This document shows, piece by piece, positions 23,909 through 32,101 of a stretch of 52,419 nucleotides of DNA; within the stretch, counting starts at the first letter, position 1; each line of letters starts with the position of its first letter. The stretch lies in assembly GCA_017451225.1 (NCBI GenBank), contig JAFSPZ010000051.1, positions 1 to 52,419 of the forward strand, given 5' to 3'. Source of the stretch: Muribaculaceae bacterium (GTDB lineage Bacteria > Bacteroidota > Bacteroidia > Bacteroidales > Muribaculaceae). The notes beneath the pieces were generated by a model. The model had not been told where the DNA came from, did not search any database, and worked only from the letters and a program-made list of their open reading frames with translations. Both the position numbers and the translations under genes were made by a program.

Positions 23909-25039
23909 ATGGACTACAAAGTAGTAGCTACAAATAAAGACACTAAGGCTCGTGCTGGTGTGATTACCACCGACCATGGCGAGATTATGACTCCCATTTT
24001 TATGCCTGTTGGCACTGTGGGTAGCGTTAAGGCTGTGCACATGAACGAGCTGAAAAATGATATCAAGGCTCAAATTATCCTGGGCAATACCTATCATTTG
24101 TATCTGCGTCCGGGTATGGATATTATCGAGCGTGCTGGGGGGCTTCACAAGTTCAATAGTTGGGATCGCCCAATCTTGACCGACAGTGGCGGCTTTCAGG
24201 TTTTCTCCCTCAGCGAGAATCGCAAACTAAAGGAGGAAGGCGTGACATTCCGTAGCCACATCGACGGTTCTAAGCACTTGTTCACTCCCGAAAAAGTTGT
24301 CGACATTCAACGCAGCATAGGCAGCGACATAATGATGGCACTCGACGAGTGTCCTCCAGGCACTAGCGATTATCGTTATAGCAAGAAGTCGCTGCGACTC
24401 ACTCAACAATGGCTGGAACGTGGGTGGAAACACTTTAATGAGACCCAGCCACGCTATGGCCACAGTCAGGCTTTCTTCCCCATTGTGCAAGGGTGTACCT
24501 ATGAAGACCTACGTCGCGACGCAGCCAAGCATGTTGCCGATCTGGGAGCCGAGGGTAACGCTATAGGCGGACTTGCTGTGGGCGAGCCCGTGGAGGTGAT
24601 GTATGAGATGATTGAGGTTGTGAACGAGATATTGCCCGAAGACCGTCCTCGCTATTTGATGGGTGTAGGCACTCCAGCCAATATGCTCGAAGCTATTGAC
24701 CGAGGTGTGGATATGATGGACTGCGTGATGCCCACCCGCAATGGACGCAATGGCATGCTTTTCACTCAGCACGGTATAATGAACATGCGCAACAAGAAGT
24801 GGGCCGACGACTTCTCACCACTACAGGAAGATGGCGCCTCGGTTGTTGACCGTGTGTATAGTAAGGCCTATGTTCGTCATTTGTTCATAGCTCAGGAACT
24901 GCTTGCCATGCAAATTGCCAGCATCCATAACTTGGCATTCTACTTGTGGCTCATGGGAGAGGCCCGAAAACACATTATTGACGGTGATTTCAAGACTTGG
25001 AAAACTGCAATGGTTGAACGAGTGACAAGACGATTATAA
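23909..25039 (+). CDS. tgt: tRNA-guanine transglycosylase
   Basis: Exchanges guanine 34 of GUN-anticodon tRNAs for the queuosine precursor preQ1. The 376-residue length is normal. The conserved catalytic blocks are present: ILTDSGGFQVFSL with the first catalytic Asp, ALDECPPG, the active-site loop IGGLAVGEP, and the second Asp in VDMMDCVMPTRNGRNG. The usual C-terminal zinc site (Cys-x-Cys-x2-Cys ... His) is altered: the segment before YSKAYVRHLF reads EDGASVVDRV with no cysteine, while the His of SIHNLAFY remains. The gene sits 3 nt upstream of the LptF/LptG-type permease and is its likely operon partner. Confidence 0.95.
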   Translation: MDYKVVATNKDTKARAGVITTDHGEIMTPIFMPVGTVGSVKAVHMNELKNDIKAQIILGNTYHLYLRPGMDIIERAGGLHKFNSWDRPILTDSGGFQVFSLSENRKLKEEGVTFRSHIDGSKHLFTPEKVVDIQRSIGSDIMMALDECPPGTSDYRYSKKSLRLTQQWLERGWKHFNETQPRYGHSQAFFPIVQGCTYEDLRRDAAKHVADLGAEGNAIGGLAVGEPVEVMYEMIEVVNEILPEDRPRYLMGVGTPANMLEAIDRGVDMMDCVMPTRNGRNGMLFTQHGIMNMRNKKWADDFSPLQEDGASVVDRVYSKAYVRHLFIAQELLAMQIASIHNLAFYLWLMGEARKHIIDGDFKTWKTAMVERVTRRL

Positions 25040-25042
25040 GCA

Positions 25043-26362
25043 ATGGGAATAACCAGAAGGTTCAAAAAAGGTTCTGATTCCTTGCTGCAAAACAGTGACA
25101 AGCAGTGGGAACTCATAGGCGAGAGCACACCGACGGTGCGCTCCCAGTATGACTTCACCCAAATGGAAATACCTAAGGTTCCGGTAGAGAACCTTCAAGA
25201 GCAAGCCACTCTTAATAGTGCACCCGAAGATGAAATCCCAGAGATGCCACAACGCAAAGAAAAGAAGAAAAAAGAGAAAAAAGGCGGGCCATGGATCAAG
25301 CATTTCGACATGTACATCATCAAGAAGTTCCTTGGCACGTTCATCTTTGCTATTTTGCTGTTGCTGGCTATTGTGGTGATGTTTGATATTAACGAGAAGC
25401 TCGATGCAATGCTAACAGCGCCTCTCAAAGAGACCGTATTTAAGTATTTCATGAACTTCCTTCCCTATTTCGCCAATCAGTTTGCACCGCTTTTTGTCTT
25501 TATATCAGTAATCTTCTTCACATCTAAGCTTGCCGACCACAGCGAGATAATAGCAATGCTCTCAAGTGGAATCAGTTTCAAGCGGTTAATGGTGCCTTAT
25601 CTGGTGAGTGCGACAATTATCGCTGTTTTCACTCTTGTTCTAGCTCTTTATGTGATACCACCTGCCAATGTGAAGAGAATTGAATACACCAACCAGTGGG
25701 TGAAAAACAAACGAGTGGATTTCGGCGATAACATTCAGCTGCAAGTACGTCCAGGCGTGATGGCCTATCTCTCACGCTATGACAACACCACGAAGCGTGG
25801 TTTCCGTTTCACGATGGAGCAATTCAGCAATAACACCCTTGTATCGCGCATCACAGCCCAAGATGTAAAGTATGACACTTTGGGCCGATGGAAACTCAAT
25901 GATTATGGTATCAGAAAGTTTGATGGTCTCAATGAAACTTACACTAAGGGGAAAATGCTGGATACTGCTCTGAACATTGAGCCTCGCGACTTCCTTATAG
26001 CAAAGAATGATCAGGAGATGCTTACATCGCCACAGCTTCGTGATTATATCAACAAGCAGAAGGCAAGAGGCGTGGCCAACTTGCAGCAGTTTGAACTTGA
26101 ATACGAGAAGCGCTTTGCCATGACTGCTGCGGCCTTTATCTTGACGGTTATAGGTCTGTCTCTATCCTCGCGAAAGGTTAGGGGAGGAATGGGTATCAAC
26201 ATTGGCATAGGACTGATGCTCAGTTTCTCCTATATCCTGTTTATGACGGTGACGCAGACTTTTGCAATCAGTGGTTACACTTCGCCACGCTTGGCAATGT
26301 GGATTCCCAATATAGTTTATACTATAATAGCGGTTTTCCTCTATCATCGTGCTGCGCAGTAA
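25043..26362 (+). CDS. LptF/LptG-family permease with charged N-terminal extension
   Basis: A membrane subunit of the ABC exporter that extracts lipopolysaccharide from the inner membrane (YjgP/YjgQ family). The core begins near residue 88 (DMYIIKKFLGTFIFAILLLLAIVVMFDI). It continues with helices at FVFISVIFFTSKL and YLVSATIIAVFTLVLALYVIP, a periplasmic beta-jellyroll of about 130 residues, and three C-terminal helices. The predicted ATG at 25043 adds about 87 hydrophilic residues ending in a Lys-rich patch (MPQRKEKKKKEKKGG). Internal ATGs at residues 41, 68 and 90 are alternatives. The 3-nt gap from tgt supports the long start. LptF versus LptG cannot be fixed. Confidence 0.88.
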   Translation: MGITRRFKKGSDSLLQNSDKQWELIGESTPTVRSQYDFTQMEIPKVPVENLQEQATLNSAPEDEIPEMPQRKEKKKKEKKGGPWIKHFDMYIIKKFLGTFIFAILLLLAIVVMFDINEKLDAMLTAPLKETVFKYFMNFLPYFANQFAPLFVFISVIFFTSKLADHSEIIAMLSSGISFKRLMVPYLVSATIIAVFTLVLALYVIPPANVKRIEYTNQWVKNKRVDFGDNIQLQVRPGVMAYLSRYDNTTKRGFRFTMEQFSNNTLVSRITAQDVKYDTLGRWKLNDYGIRKFDGLNETYTKGKMLDTALNIEPRDFLIAKNDQEMLTSPQLRDYINKQKARGVANLQQFELEYEKRFAMTAAAFILTVIGLSLSSRKVRGGMGINIGIGLMLSFSYILFMTVTQTFAISGYTSPRLAMWIPNIVYTIIAVFLYHRAAQ

Positions 26363-26389
26363 TATAGGAGAAAATTATATAAAAATGAG

Positions 26390-26430
26390 TATGAGCTGTT
26401 TCTCTAACAGAAAGAAGCAGCTCATATATT
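26390..26430. terminator. terminator between the permease and deoD
   Basis: TATGAGCTG (26390-26398) pairs with CAGCTCATA (26418-26426), with further TTTCT/AGAAA pairing inside the loop. It lies between convergent genes. Confidence 0.75.
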
Positions 26431-26456
26431 TTAAGTGGAAAACCTTAGATTTTAAG

Positions 26457-27173
26457 TTATAATGCTATAGCAGCCTCCAATGCCAGCTTCATCATGGTAC
26501 GGAACGACGTTTGCCGTTCTTCGGCGCTCATGGCAGTGAAATCAACTAGTGAGTCGCTGATGGTGAGTAGGCAAGCTGCACCTTTACCCATCACGCGGGC
26601 ATTTTGGAATAGAGCGAAACTCTCCATCTCAACGCAGTCTACTCCGGTTTTCTCACGTATGGTTAGCCATTTTTCACTATTGGGCCCTCCATAGAATACG
26701 TCGCTTGAATGTACTTTGCAAGGAGTGCAGTTAATGTCCAGCTCTTTAGCTTTAGCTAGTATGACTTCATTGATGTGTTGGCTTGGGTAAAGCTCATGAC
26801 TGTTTTCTCCATTATGTACCATTGCATACGACGACTGGCTATATGCGGAGTTTGCAAGAACTACGTCGCTCACCTTGAGGTCGCGGTTGTAGCTTCCTGC
26901 CGAACCAATTCGGATAATGTTCTCTACGCCGTAGAATTGGAATAACTCATAGCTGTAAATGCCAATGCTGGGCATTCCCATTCCACTTGCCATTACCGAT
27001 ACAGGTACACCTTTATAGGTTCCAGTGAAACCAAGAACGTTTCTAACTGTTGTCACAAGCTCTGGGTTGTCAAGGAAGTTCTCTGCAATAAATTTTGCAC
27101 GCAGTGGGTCGCCAGGCATCAGTATTGTCTTGGCGAATGCCCCTTCGGGGGCATTGATGTGAGGGGTTGCCAT
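26457..27173 (-). CDS. deoD: purine-nucleoside phosphorylase, DeoD type
   Basis: Cleaves purine (deoxy)ribonucleosides with phosphate to the base and (deoxy)ribose-1-phosphate in purine salvage. At 238 residues it matches the hexameric bacterial enzyme. MATPHINAPEGAFAKTILMPGDPLRAKFIAE is the N-terminal phosphate-binding signature when taken in two parts, GMGMPSIGIYSYEL is the family 1 pattern, VEMESFALF binds the ribose, and TISDSL carries the base-contacting Asp. It begins 38 nt after the lytic transglycosylase stop with no clear promoter, so it is probably the third gene of the cdsA run. Confidence 0.95.
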   Translation of the reverse strand: MATPHINAPEGAFAKTILMPGDPLRAKFIAENFLDNPELVTTVRNVLGFTGTYKGVPVSVMASGMGMPSIGIYSYELFQFYGVENIIRIGSAGSYNRDLKVSDVVLANSAYSQSSYAMVHNGENSHELYPSQHINEVILAKAKELDINCTPCKVHSSDVFYGGPNSEKWLTIREKTGVDCVEMESFALFQNARVMGKGAACLLTISDSLVDFTAMSAEERQTSFRTMMKLALEAAIAL

Positions 27174-27211
27174 AATGGTGTGTTTTAAATTGATGAAGTA
27201 TTGAAATGTTG

Positions 27212-28705
27212 TTACTTTTTGCGCTGCCTTTGCGCTGCATATTGGCTGAAGACACGATAGGCATTCTCCACTTGACGAACGTAATTAACGGTTTCGGTGC
27301 CTCGGCAATAGCCATAGCTGCACACTGGGTCGTTGTAGAATTCAGGCCTCATTTTCCACAAGACGGCTTCCTCAACATTAGAATACCACACTTGAGGCTT
27401 CTTTCCATATTTTTGCGCAAGTCTCATGGCATCGGTCACATGGCCCATGCCAGCATTATAGGCGCCTAGTTGGAACCTCAGTCGTTCGGCTCTGTTGCCT
27501 ATATAACTTTGTAGGAATTTGTCGCTTTTTGAAAGAATGAGGCTGGCAATATATACACTCTTCTCGGGGTCAGCAAGATCTTCTTCGCTGAATCCATAGC
27601 CTGCGGCAGTCTTTGGCATAATTTGCATCAATCCTCTAGCTCCCGCCCACGACACTGCCGATGGGTTGAAGTTCGACTCAACATAGGCCACAGCGGCAAG
27701 GACCGTCCATTCTACTCCAGCAGTCGCTGCATATTTCTTGAACAGACGATCATAGGCCGAGATGTCACCTGTGCCACGTTTATAAAGTTTGGCATAATCA
27801 ACTGTTCCTGATTGCTTTTTGGCTTGCTCTATAATTGTTGAAACCGAATCGCTGAGTGCACGCATCGAATCAAGATGATGCTTGTTCATCTCGAAGTACC
27901 TTTGTCTAATTTGTCTAGCACTCGCAATGGTTTGGTTGTTCTTCGCCCATGTATTTATAGTATCGGCGAGCCATTTCCAATCTTTCCCAACAGCCCACGA
28001 CGCACGTTGAGGAAAGCCTACTTTAAGGCTAATATTGATGCTGTCGTTATAGGTTTTGTTAATTTGAGCTATATCGCTGTCGGCGATAGTTAATGGAAGG
28101 CGATGCGATGCCACCATGTTGATAAGGTCTTCACTGAGCAGTGAGTCATTGTCGATGGCATGAATCTTGATGCCTCCACCTATCTCGCTGTCAAGGTTCC
28201 GTAATCGGGCTTCATAGCTAGAGCCATGTATTACATACACATCTTTGCCAATGAGTTGAATTACATTGGTGATGGAATCCTTCGACAGGGGTTGGACAAG
28301 CACTTGGTAAGTGACGTTTTGCTCGCCGCAGTGAATCACATGCTGCTTATATTCGGCTGTGATGGGAATCTCATAGGCTGCCACGTGAACCTTGTTGTTC
28401 TCAACAAAACTGATGAGTTCTTTCATGCTTGTTGCTACATGAAATTTAACATGCATCTTGTTTTGACGGGCAAAGCGGCAAATGCGTTCATAATCATAGC
28501 CCAGAGTGTCACCCTTGAGCGTGAAAAAGCTGGCAGGGCTGTAAATGGTGCCAACTACCAGTGTGTCGGGAAACTCATGCTTCACTTCAATGGTAGGCAA
28601 CGCGGCAGTGCGATCCACCTTGTCTTTCCCGTCTTTTTTGCTCGAGCATGAAACAAGTAATGCCATGAGCCAGATGAGAGATATGAGTGTTTTTATCAGT
28701 TTCAT
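27212..28705 (-). CDS. MltF-like membrane-bound lytic murein transglycosylase
   Basis: A 497-residue lipoprotein (MKLIKTLISLIWLMALLVSC, lipobox cysteine at 20). Residues about 45-275 resemble a periplasmic solute-binding (SBP_bac_3) domain (TLVVGTIYSPASFFTLKGDTLGYDYERI). Residues about 320-490 are an SLT lytic-transglycosylase domain with catalytic Glu in VAYVESNFNP and the GARGLMQIMP and LGAYNAGMGHV motifs. MltF enzymes cleave peptidoglycan to 1,6-anhydromuropeptides. The ATG at 28705 is preferred over an in-frame start at 28750 because it begins the signal peptide. Likely operon with cdsA and deoD. Confidence 0.9.
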   Translation of the reverse strand: MKLIKTLISLIWLMALLVSCSSKKDGKDKVDRTAALPTIEVKHEFPDTLVVGTIYSPASFFTLKGDTLGYDYERICRFARQNKMHVKFHVATSMKELISFVENNKVHVAAYEIPITAEYKQHVIHCGEQNVTYQVLVQPLSKDSITNVIQLIGKDVYVIHGSSYEARLRNLDSEIGGGIKIHAIDNDSLLSEDLINMVASHRLPLTIADSDIAQINKTYNDSINISLKVGFPQRASWAVGKDWKWLADTINTWAKNNQTIASARQIRQRYFEMNKHHLDSMRALSDSVSTIIEQAKKQSGTVDYAKLYKRGTGDISAYDRLFKKYAATAGVEWTVLAAVAYVESNFNPSAVSWAGARGLMQIMPKTAAGYGFSEEDLADPEKSVYIASLILSKSDKFLQSYIGNRAERLRFQLGAYNAGMGHVTDAMRLAQKYGKKPQVWYSNVEEAVLWKMRPEFYNDPVCSYGYCRGTETVNYVRQVENAYRVFSQYAAQRQRKK

Positions 28706-28757
28706 TGGATGTAAATAATGTGTTTCCACTATTGATATAACTGATAACAATAGGTTT

Positions 28758-29609
28758 TTATTGTATTGATGACACTACTTCGAGAAGGATTAAAGCTGCA
28801 GGTGCAGCAAATAGCAGACTGTCGATGCGGTCAAGGATTCCTCCATGCCCTGGAATGAGATTGCCCGAGTCTTTCACACCTGCAGTGCGCTTGAGCAACG
28901 ACTCAAAGAGGTCGCCAAGGGTACCGGCTATCACTACAATCAAGCCCAATGCAATCCATGAATCAAGACCTATGTTCATGGGATTGAGCAAGTGTGCAAT
29001 AGTTTCTACTTGGGCAATTACTATTGCGGCTGCAACGACTGCGGTAGCTCCGCCTACAACACCTTCCCACGATTTCTTGGGACTGATGCGCTCAAAGAGT
29101 CGATGTCGGCCAATTGCGCATCCTACAAGGAATGCTCCCGTATCGTATAGCCACAAGAAGATGAAAAGGCAAAGCACAAGCATCGGTGAGAATTCGCTTG
29201 CAAGCGTGTTGAGCAGTGCCAGGGGCAATGCAACATAAAACAACGCACTTAGCGATTGCCGCACATCGGCGATTGCATCGCGATTGGGCATGTACATTTG
29301 CATCGTTAGCCTTATGAGCATGTAAAGCGGAACAGGCAGCAGGAACAATCCATACTTTGTCTTGAAATTATAATACAGGAAAAGAGACAGAAACAAGCCT
29401 GCTCCTCCTGCTGCATCTACTATCATTGTGGATTTTGGTAATGGCTTGCCATCATGATTGAATAGTCTTGACGCTTCGAGCATTCCAAAGATTACAAAAC
29501 AGGCCATTAAAATCAAGAACAATATCTTGCTGGTGTTCCACAGTAGCAGCGATGCTACTATAAGTGCCACATATATTCCCCCGTAGAGTGCGCGTGTTGC
29601 AATATTCAT
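28758..29609 (-). CDS. cdsA: phosphatidate cytidylyltransferase
   Basis: An inner-membrane enzyme that makes CDP-diacylglycerol from phosphatidate and CTP, the branch point of phospholipid synthesis. From the ATG at 29609 it is 283 residues with about eight hydrophobic helices. The C-terminal signature is complete: SLLKRTAGVKDSGNLIPGHGGILDRIDS when read in sequence (K-D-x-G-x-x-x-P-G-H-G-G-x-x-D-R-x-D), preceded by RISPKKSWEG. The longer frame to 29681 begins upstream of the promoter box at 29647-29655 and is rejected. It probably heads a three-gene unit. Confidence 0.95.
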   Translation of the reverse strand: MNIATRALYGGIYVALIVASLLLWNTSKILFLILMACFVIFGMLEASRLFNHDGKPLPKSTMIVDAAGGAGLFLSLFLYYNFKTKYGLFLLPVPLYMLIRLTMQMYMPNRDAIADVRQSLSALFYVALPLALLNTLASEFSPMLVLCLFIFLWLYDTGAFLVGCAIGRHRLFERISPKKSWEGVVGGATAVVAAAIVIAQVETIAHLLNPMNIGLDSWIALGLIVVIAGTLGDLFESLLKRTAGVKDSGNLIPGHGGILDRIDSLLFAAPAALILLEVVSSIQ

Positions 29610-29646
29610 TTTTGTATATCTTTGTGAGTTGTGTTGAAAAATGCAT

Positions 29647-29655
29647 GCAAATTTA
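29647..29655 (-). promoter_or_regulatory. -7 element for the cdsA unit
   Basis: TAAATTTGC on the minus strand, 38 nt before the cdsA ATG at 29609. Confidence 0.55.
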
Positions 29656-29699
29656 CAATTTTTTTGGCAATAATGCATCACAAATCATTAATAAAACAC

Positions 29700-29707
29700 T
29701 ATCTTTG
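29700..29707 (+). promoter_or_regulatory. -7 element for rarA
   Basis: TATCTTTG, 39 nt before the rarA ATG at 29746, divergent from the cdsA element. Confidence 0.55.
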
Positions 29708-29745
29708 TAGCTACTATTCTTAAAAATGCTGTAAGATTTTTGCTT

Positions 29746-31026
29746 ATGTATGAACCACTGGCCGAGCGCATGAGGCCCAAGTCGCTCGATGATTATATAG
29801 GGCAAAAACACCTGGTGGGTGAAGGAGCTGTGATACGCCGCATGATTGAGAGTGGCAATATTTCCTCGTTCATCCTGTGGGGACCGCCAGGTGTGGGTAA
29901 AACCACACTGGCGCGCATCATTGCCGAGCAAACTCAAGTGCCATTCTACACCCTCAGTGCCGTGACAAGCGGTGTGAAAGAAGTTCGTGAGGTGCTTGAC
30001 CGCTGTAGGGCCGATGCTGGCAGCATTTTTACCAAGGGCCGTCCGGTTCTATTCATCGACGAAATTCACCGTTTCAACAAGTCTCAGCAGGATTCGTTGC
30101 TGGGTGCGGTGGAGAATGGTACAGTGACACTGATCGGTGCTACTACCGAAAACCCATCGTTTGAGGTCATACGACCACTGCTTTCTCGTGCTCAGGTCTA
30201 TGTGCTTCAACCACTTGCAAATGAAGATTTGCTTGAGCTCCTTGACCGCGCAATCAAGACCGACCGCATTTTTAAGGACCGAGAGGTTAGGGTAGAGGAG
30301 ACCGAAGCGATGCTGCGTTATAGTGGTGGTGATGCTCGCAAGTTGCTCAATATTCTCGACTTGATTTATCAATCGCTAGATGCACACGAGCCTTTTGTAA
30401 TAAACGACAAGATTGTTACCGACCGCTTGCAGCAGAATCCTTTAGCTTTTGACAAAAACGGCGAGATGCATTATGACATCATATCGGCGTTTATAAAGTC
30501 GATACGAGGAAGTAATCCCGATGCAGCTGTCTATTGGCTGGCTCGGCTTATTGCAGGAGGTGAAGACCCCAAGTTCATCGCTCGACGATTGTGCATCCTT
30601 GCTGCCGAAGACATCGGTCTGGCCAATCCCAATGCTCTCTTGCTTGCCAATGCCACTTTCGACATCATCAATAAGATAGGTTGGCCCGAAGGGCGCATCC
30701 CATTGAGTGAATGCGCGATTTATTTAGCCACAAGTGAGAAGAGCAACAGCGCTTACCTTGCCATTGATGATGCTTTGCGACTCGTGGAGCAAACTGGCAA
30801 CCTTCCTGTACCATTACACTTGCGTAATGCTCCCACAAAGCTTATGAAAGAACTTGGTTATGGCGCCGATTATAAATATGCTCATGATTTTCCCGGGCAT
30901 TTTGTAAAACAGGATTACTTGCCAGGGGAATTAAAGGATAATAAAATTTGGAACCCTCAACCCCATACCGCTGCCGAAGCAAAACTCAAGGAACGCCAAG
31001 AGAAGCGTTGGGGAGATGATAAATAA
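29746..31026 (+). CDS. rarA: replication-associated recombination protein A (AAA+ ATPase)
   Basis: A clamp-loader-like AAA+ ATPase (MgsA/RarA/WRNIP1 family) that acts at stalled replication forks. The 426-residue product has Walker A GPPGVGKTTLAR near residue 50, Walker B VLFIDEIHRF near residue 105, sensor 1 GATTENPSF and the arginine-finger context RPLLSRAQVY. The C-terminal RarA-specific region (KSIRGSNPDAAVYWLARLI, LRNAPTKLMKELGYG) is complete. An in-frame TTG at 29740 is an alternative start, but the ATG is preferred. Confidence 0.95.
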   Translation: MYEPLAERMRPKSLDDYIGQKHLVGEGAVIRRMIESGNISSFILWGPPGVGKTTLARIIAEQTQVPFYTLSAVTSGVKEVREVLDRCRADAGSIFTKGRPVLFIDEIHRFNKSQQDSLLGAVENGTVTLIGATTENPSFEVIRPLLSRAQVYVLQPLANEDLLELLDRAIKTDRIFKDREVRVEETEAMLRYSGGDARKLLNILDLIYQSLDAHEPFVINDKIVTDRLQQNPLAFDKNGEMHYDIISAFIKSIRGSNPDAAVYWLARLIAGGEDPKFIARRLCILAAEDIGLANPNALLLANATFDIINKIGWPEGRIPLSECAIYLATSEKSNSAYLAIDDALRLVEQTGNLPVPLHLRNAPTKLMKELGYGADYKYAHDFPGHFVKQDYLPGELKDNKIWNPQPHTAAEAKLKERQEKRWGDDK

Positions 31027-31030
31027 AAGT

Positions 31031-31073
31031 AAGGCACCATCTTCAAATATCATGAGATGGTGCCTTTGTTTTC
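31031..31073. terminator. terminator between rarA and the 31094 gene
   Basis: AAGGCACCATCT (31031-31042) pairs perfectly with AGATGGTGCCTT (31055-31066) between convergent genes, with T-rich sequence following. Confidence 0.85.
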
Positions 31074-31093
31074 TAAAATAGTGACTCAATGAC

Positions 31094-31615
31094 TTATCTC
31101 TTGAAATAGATGTCAATATAGTCTACACATTCGTCAACGGGGTTGGTCATCTCCTGTATGCGCCAGTACTTGCGGTTGCCGGTAGCCACGAAGTTGAAGG
31201 TTCCTTTACGAAGAACTTCTTCACCATTGTTCATGTGATAGATTTTCTCACGTATTTCACCAACAAATATTAAATGATTGGCATCAACGATGTCAATGAC
31301 ACCGTCAAGCTTAACATAGTCGCCGTTGTCTTTGCACTGCTGCTCGGCATCTTTGCAGTTAATTGCTAGCTGCTCGCCTTTGCAAGTGATGGTACCATTG
31401 GTTTCTTTCTTGATAGTAACCGAGCCGAAGTATTTCCACGAAATCCATTGCAGGCTGAGCATGTGCTTTCCCACAATCTTGCGTTCGAGAGAAGAGAGAT
31501 TGTCATATTTCTCTTCTTGTACAGTTTTGCGAGTGTTTTTCTTCTTTGCATCAATAGTGCCTGATACGGCAAAAATTAATGAGGCGAAAAGTAACCCATA
31601 AATTAATCGTTTCAT
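31094..31615 (-). CDS. exported protein of unknown function
   Basis: A 173-residue protein with a signal peptide (MKRLIYGLLFASLIFAVSGTIDA) and then a basic stretch (KKKNTRKTVQEEKY). The rest looks like a single beta-rich domain (GKHMLSLQWISWKYFGSVTIKKE, KLDGVIDIVDANHLIFVGEI) with three cysteines, at least two of which could form a disulfide (CKGEQLAINCKDAEQQC). It starts 8 nt after the stop of the periplasmic thioredoxin, so it is coexpressed with it and might be a redox client. No family recognised. Confidence 0.68.
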   Translation of the reverse strand: MKRLIYGLLFASLIFAVSGTIDAKKKNTRKTVQEEKYDNLSSLERKIVGKHMLSLQWISWKYFGSVTIKKETNGTITCKGEQLAINCKDAEQQCKDNGDYVKLDGVIDIVDANHLIFVGEIREKIYHMNNGEEVLRKGTFNFVATGNRKYWRIQEMTNPVDECVDYIDIYFKR

Positions 31616-31623
31616 AATAATAT

Positions 31624-32037
31624 TTATTTAGTTTGTAAAATTTTCTCGATATAAGCCTTAACTTCTTCTTTTGAACACAAGCCAATCATCTCCTCAGGGT
31701 CGCCGCCACCTGGAGCAAAGAACAGTACATAAGGGATACTTTGAATTTCAAGCTCTTGTGCAAGTTTCTTATTGTTATCAACATCGATGCTGTAGAAGTA
31801 TACGCGTCCTTCATATTCGGCCGCCAGCTCCTCAAGGATTGGTGTTAGTTTTCGGCATGGTCCACACCAAGTAGCATTGAAATCAAAAACCGATGGGGTG
31901 GCAATAGCACTTGTTTGTTTGTCAAAAAGAGCCTTATATTCTTCTTGGTCAATTACTTTTATCTTACTCTCGGTTTGAGCATTGGCAACACTACACATTG
32001 TGAAGATTGCCACTAAAATTAATAATACTTTTTTCAT
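31624..32037 (-). CDS. periplasmic thioredoxin-like protein
   Basis: A 137-residue protein with a signal peptide (MKKVLLILVAIFTMCSVANAQ) and one thioredoxin fold. The active site is FNATWCGPCRKLTPILEEL, the cis-proline is in IQSIPYVLFF, and a terminal helix follows. It should catalyse disulfide reduction or exchange in the periplasm; no DsbD-type partner is in the window. It sits 64 nt downstream of DUF4301 and 8 nt upstream of the 31094 gene. No clear promoter is seen in the 64 nt. Confidence 0.9.
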   Translation of the reverse strand: MKKVLLILVAIFTMCSVANAQTESKIKVIDQEEYKALFDKQTSAIATPSVFDFNATWCGPCRKLTPILEELAAEYEGRVYFYSIDVDNNKKLAQELEIQSIPYVLFFAPGGGDPEEMIGLCSKEEVKAYIEKILQTK

Positions 32038-32101
32038 AAATAGTGTATTAATTATAATGAATATGTCTTATGACTGAAAATTGATTAAAAGGTTTAATAC
32101 C

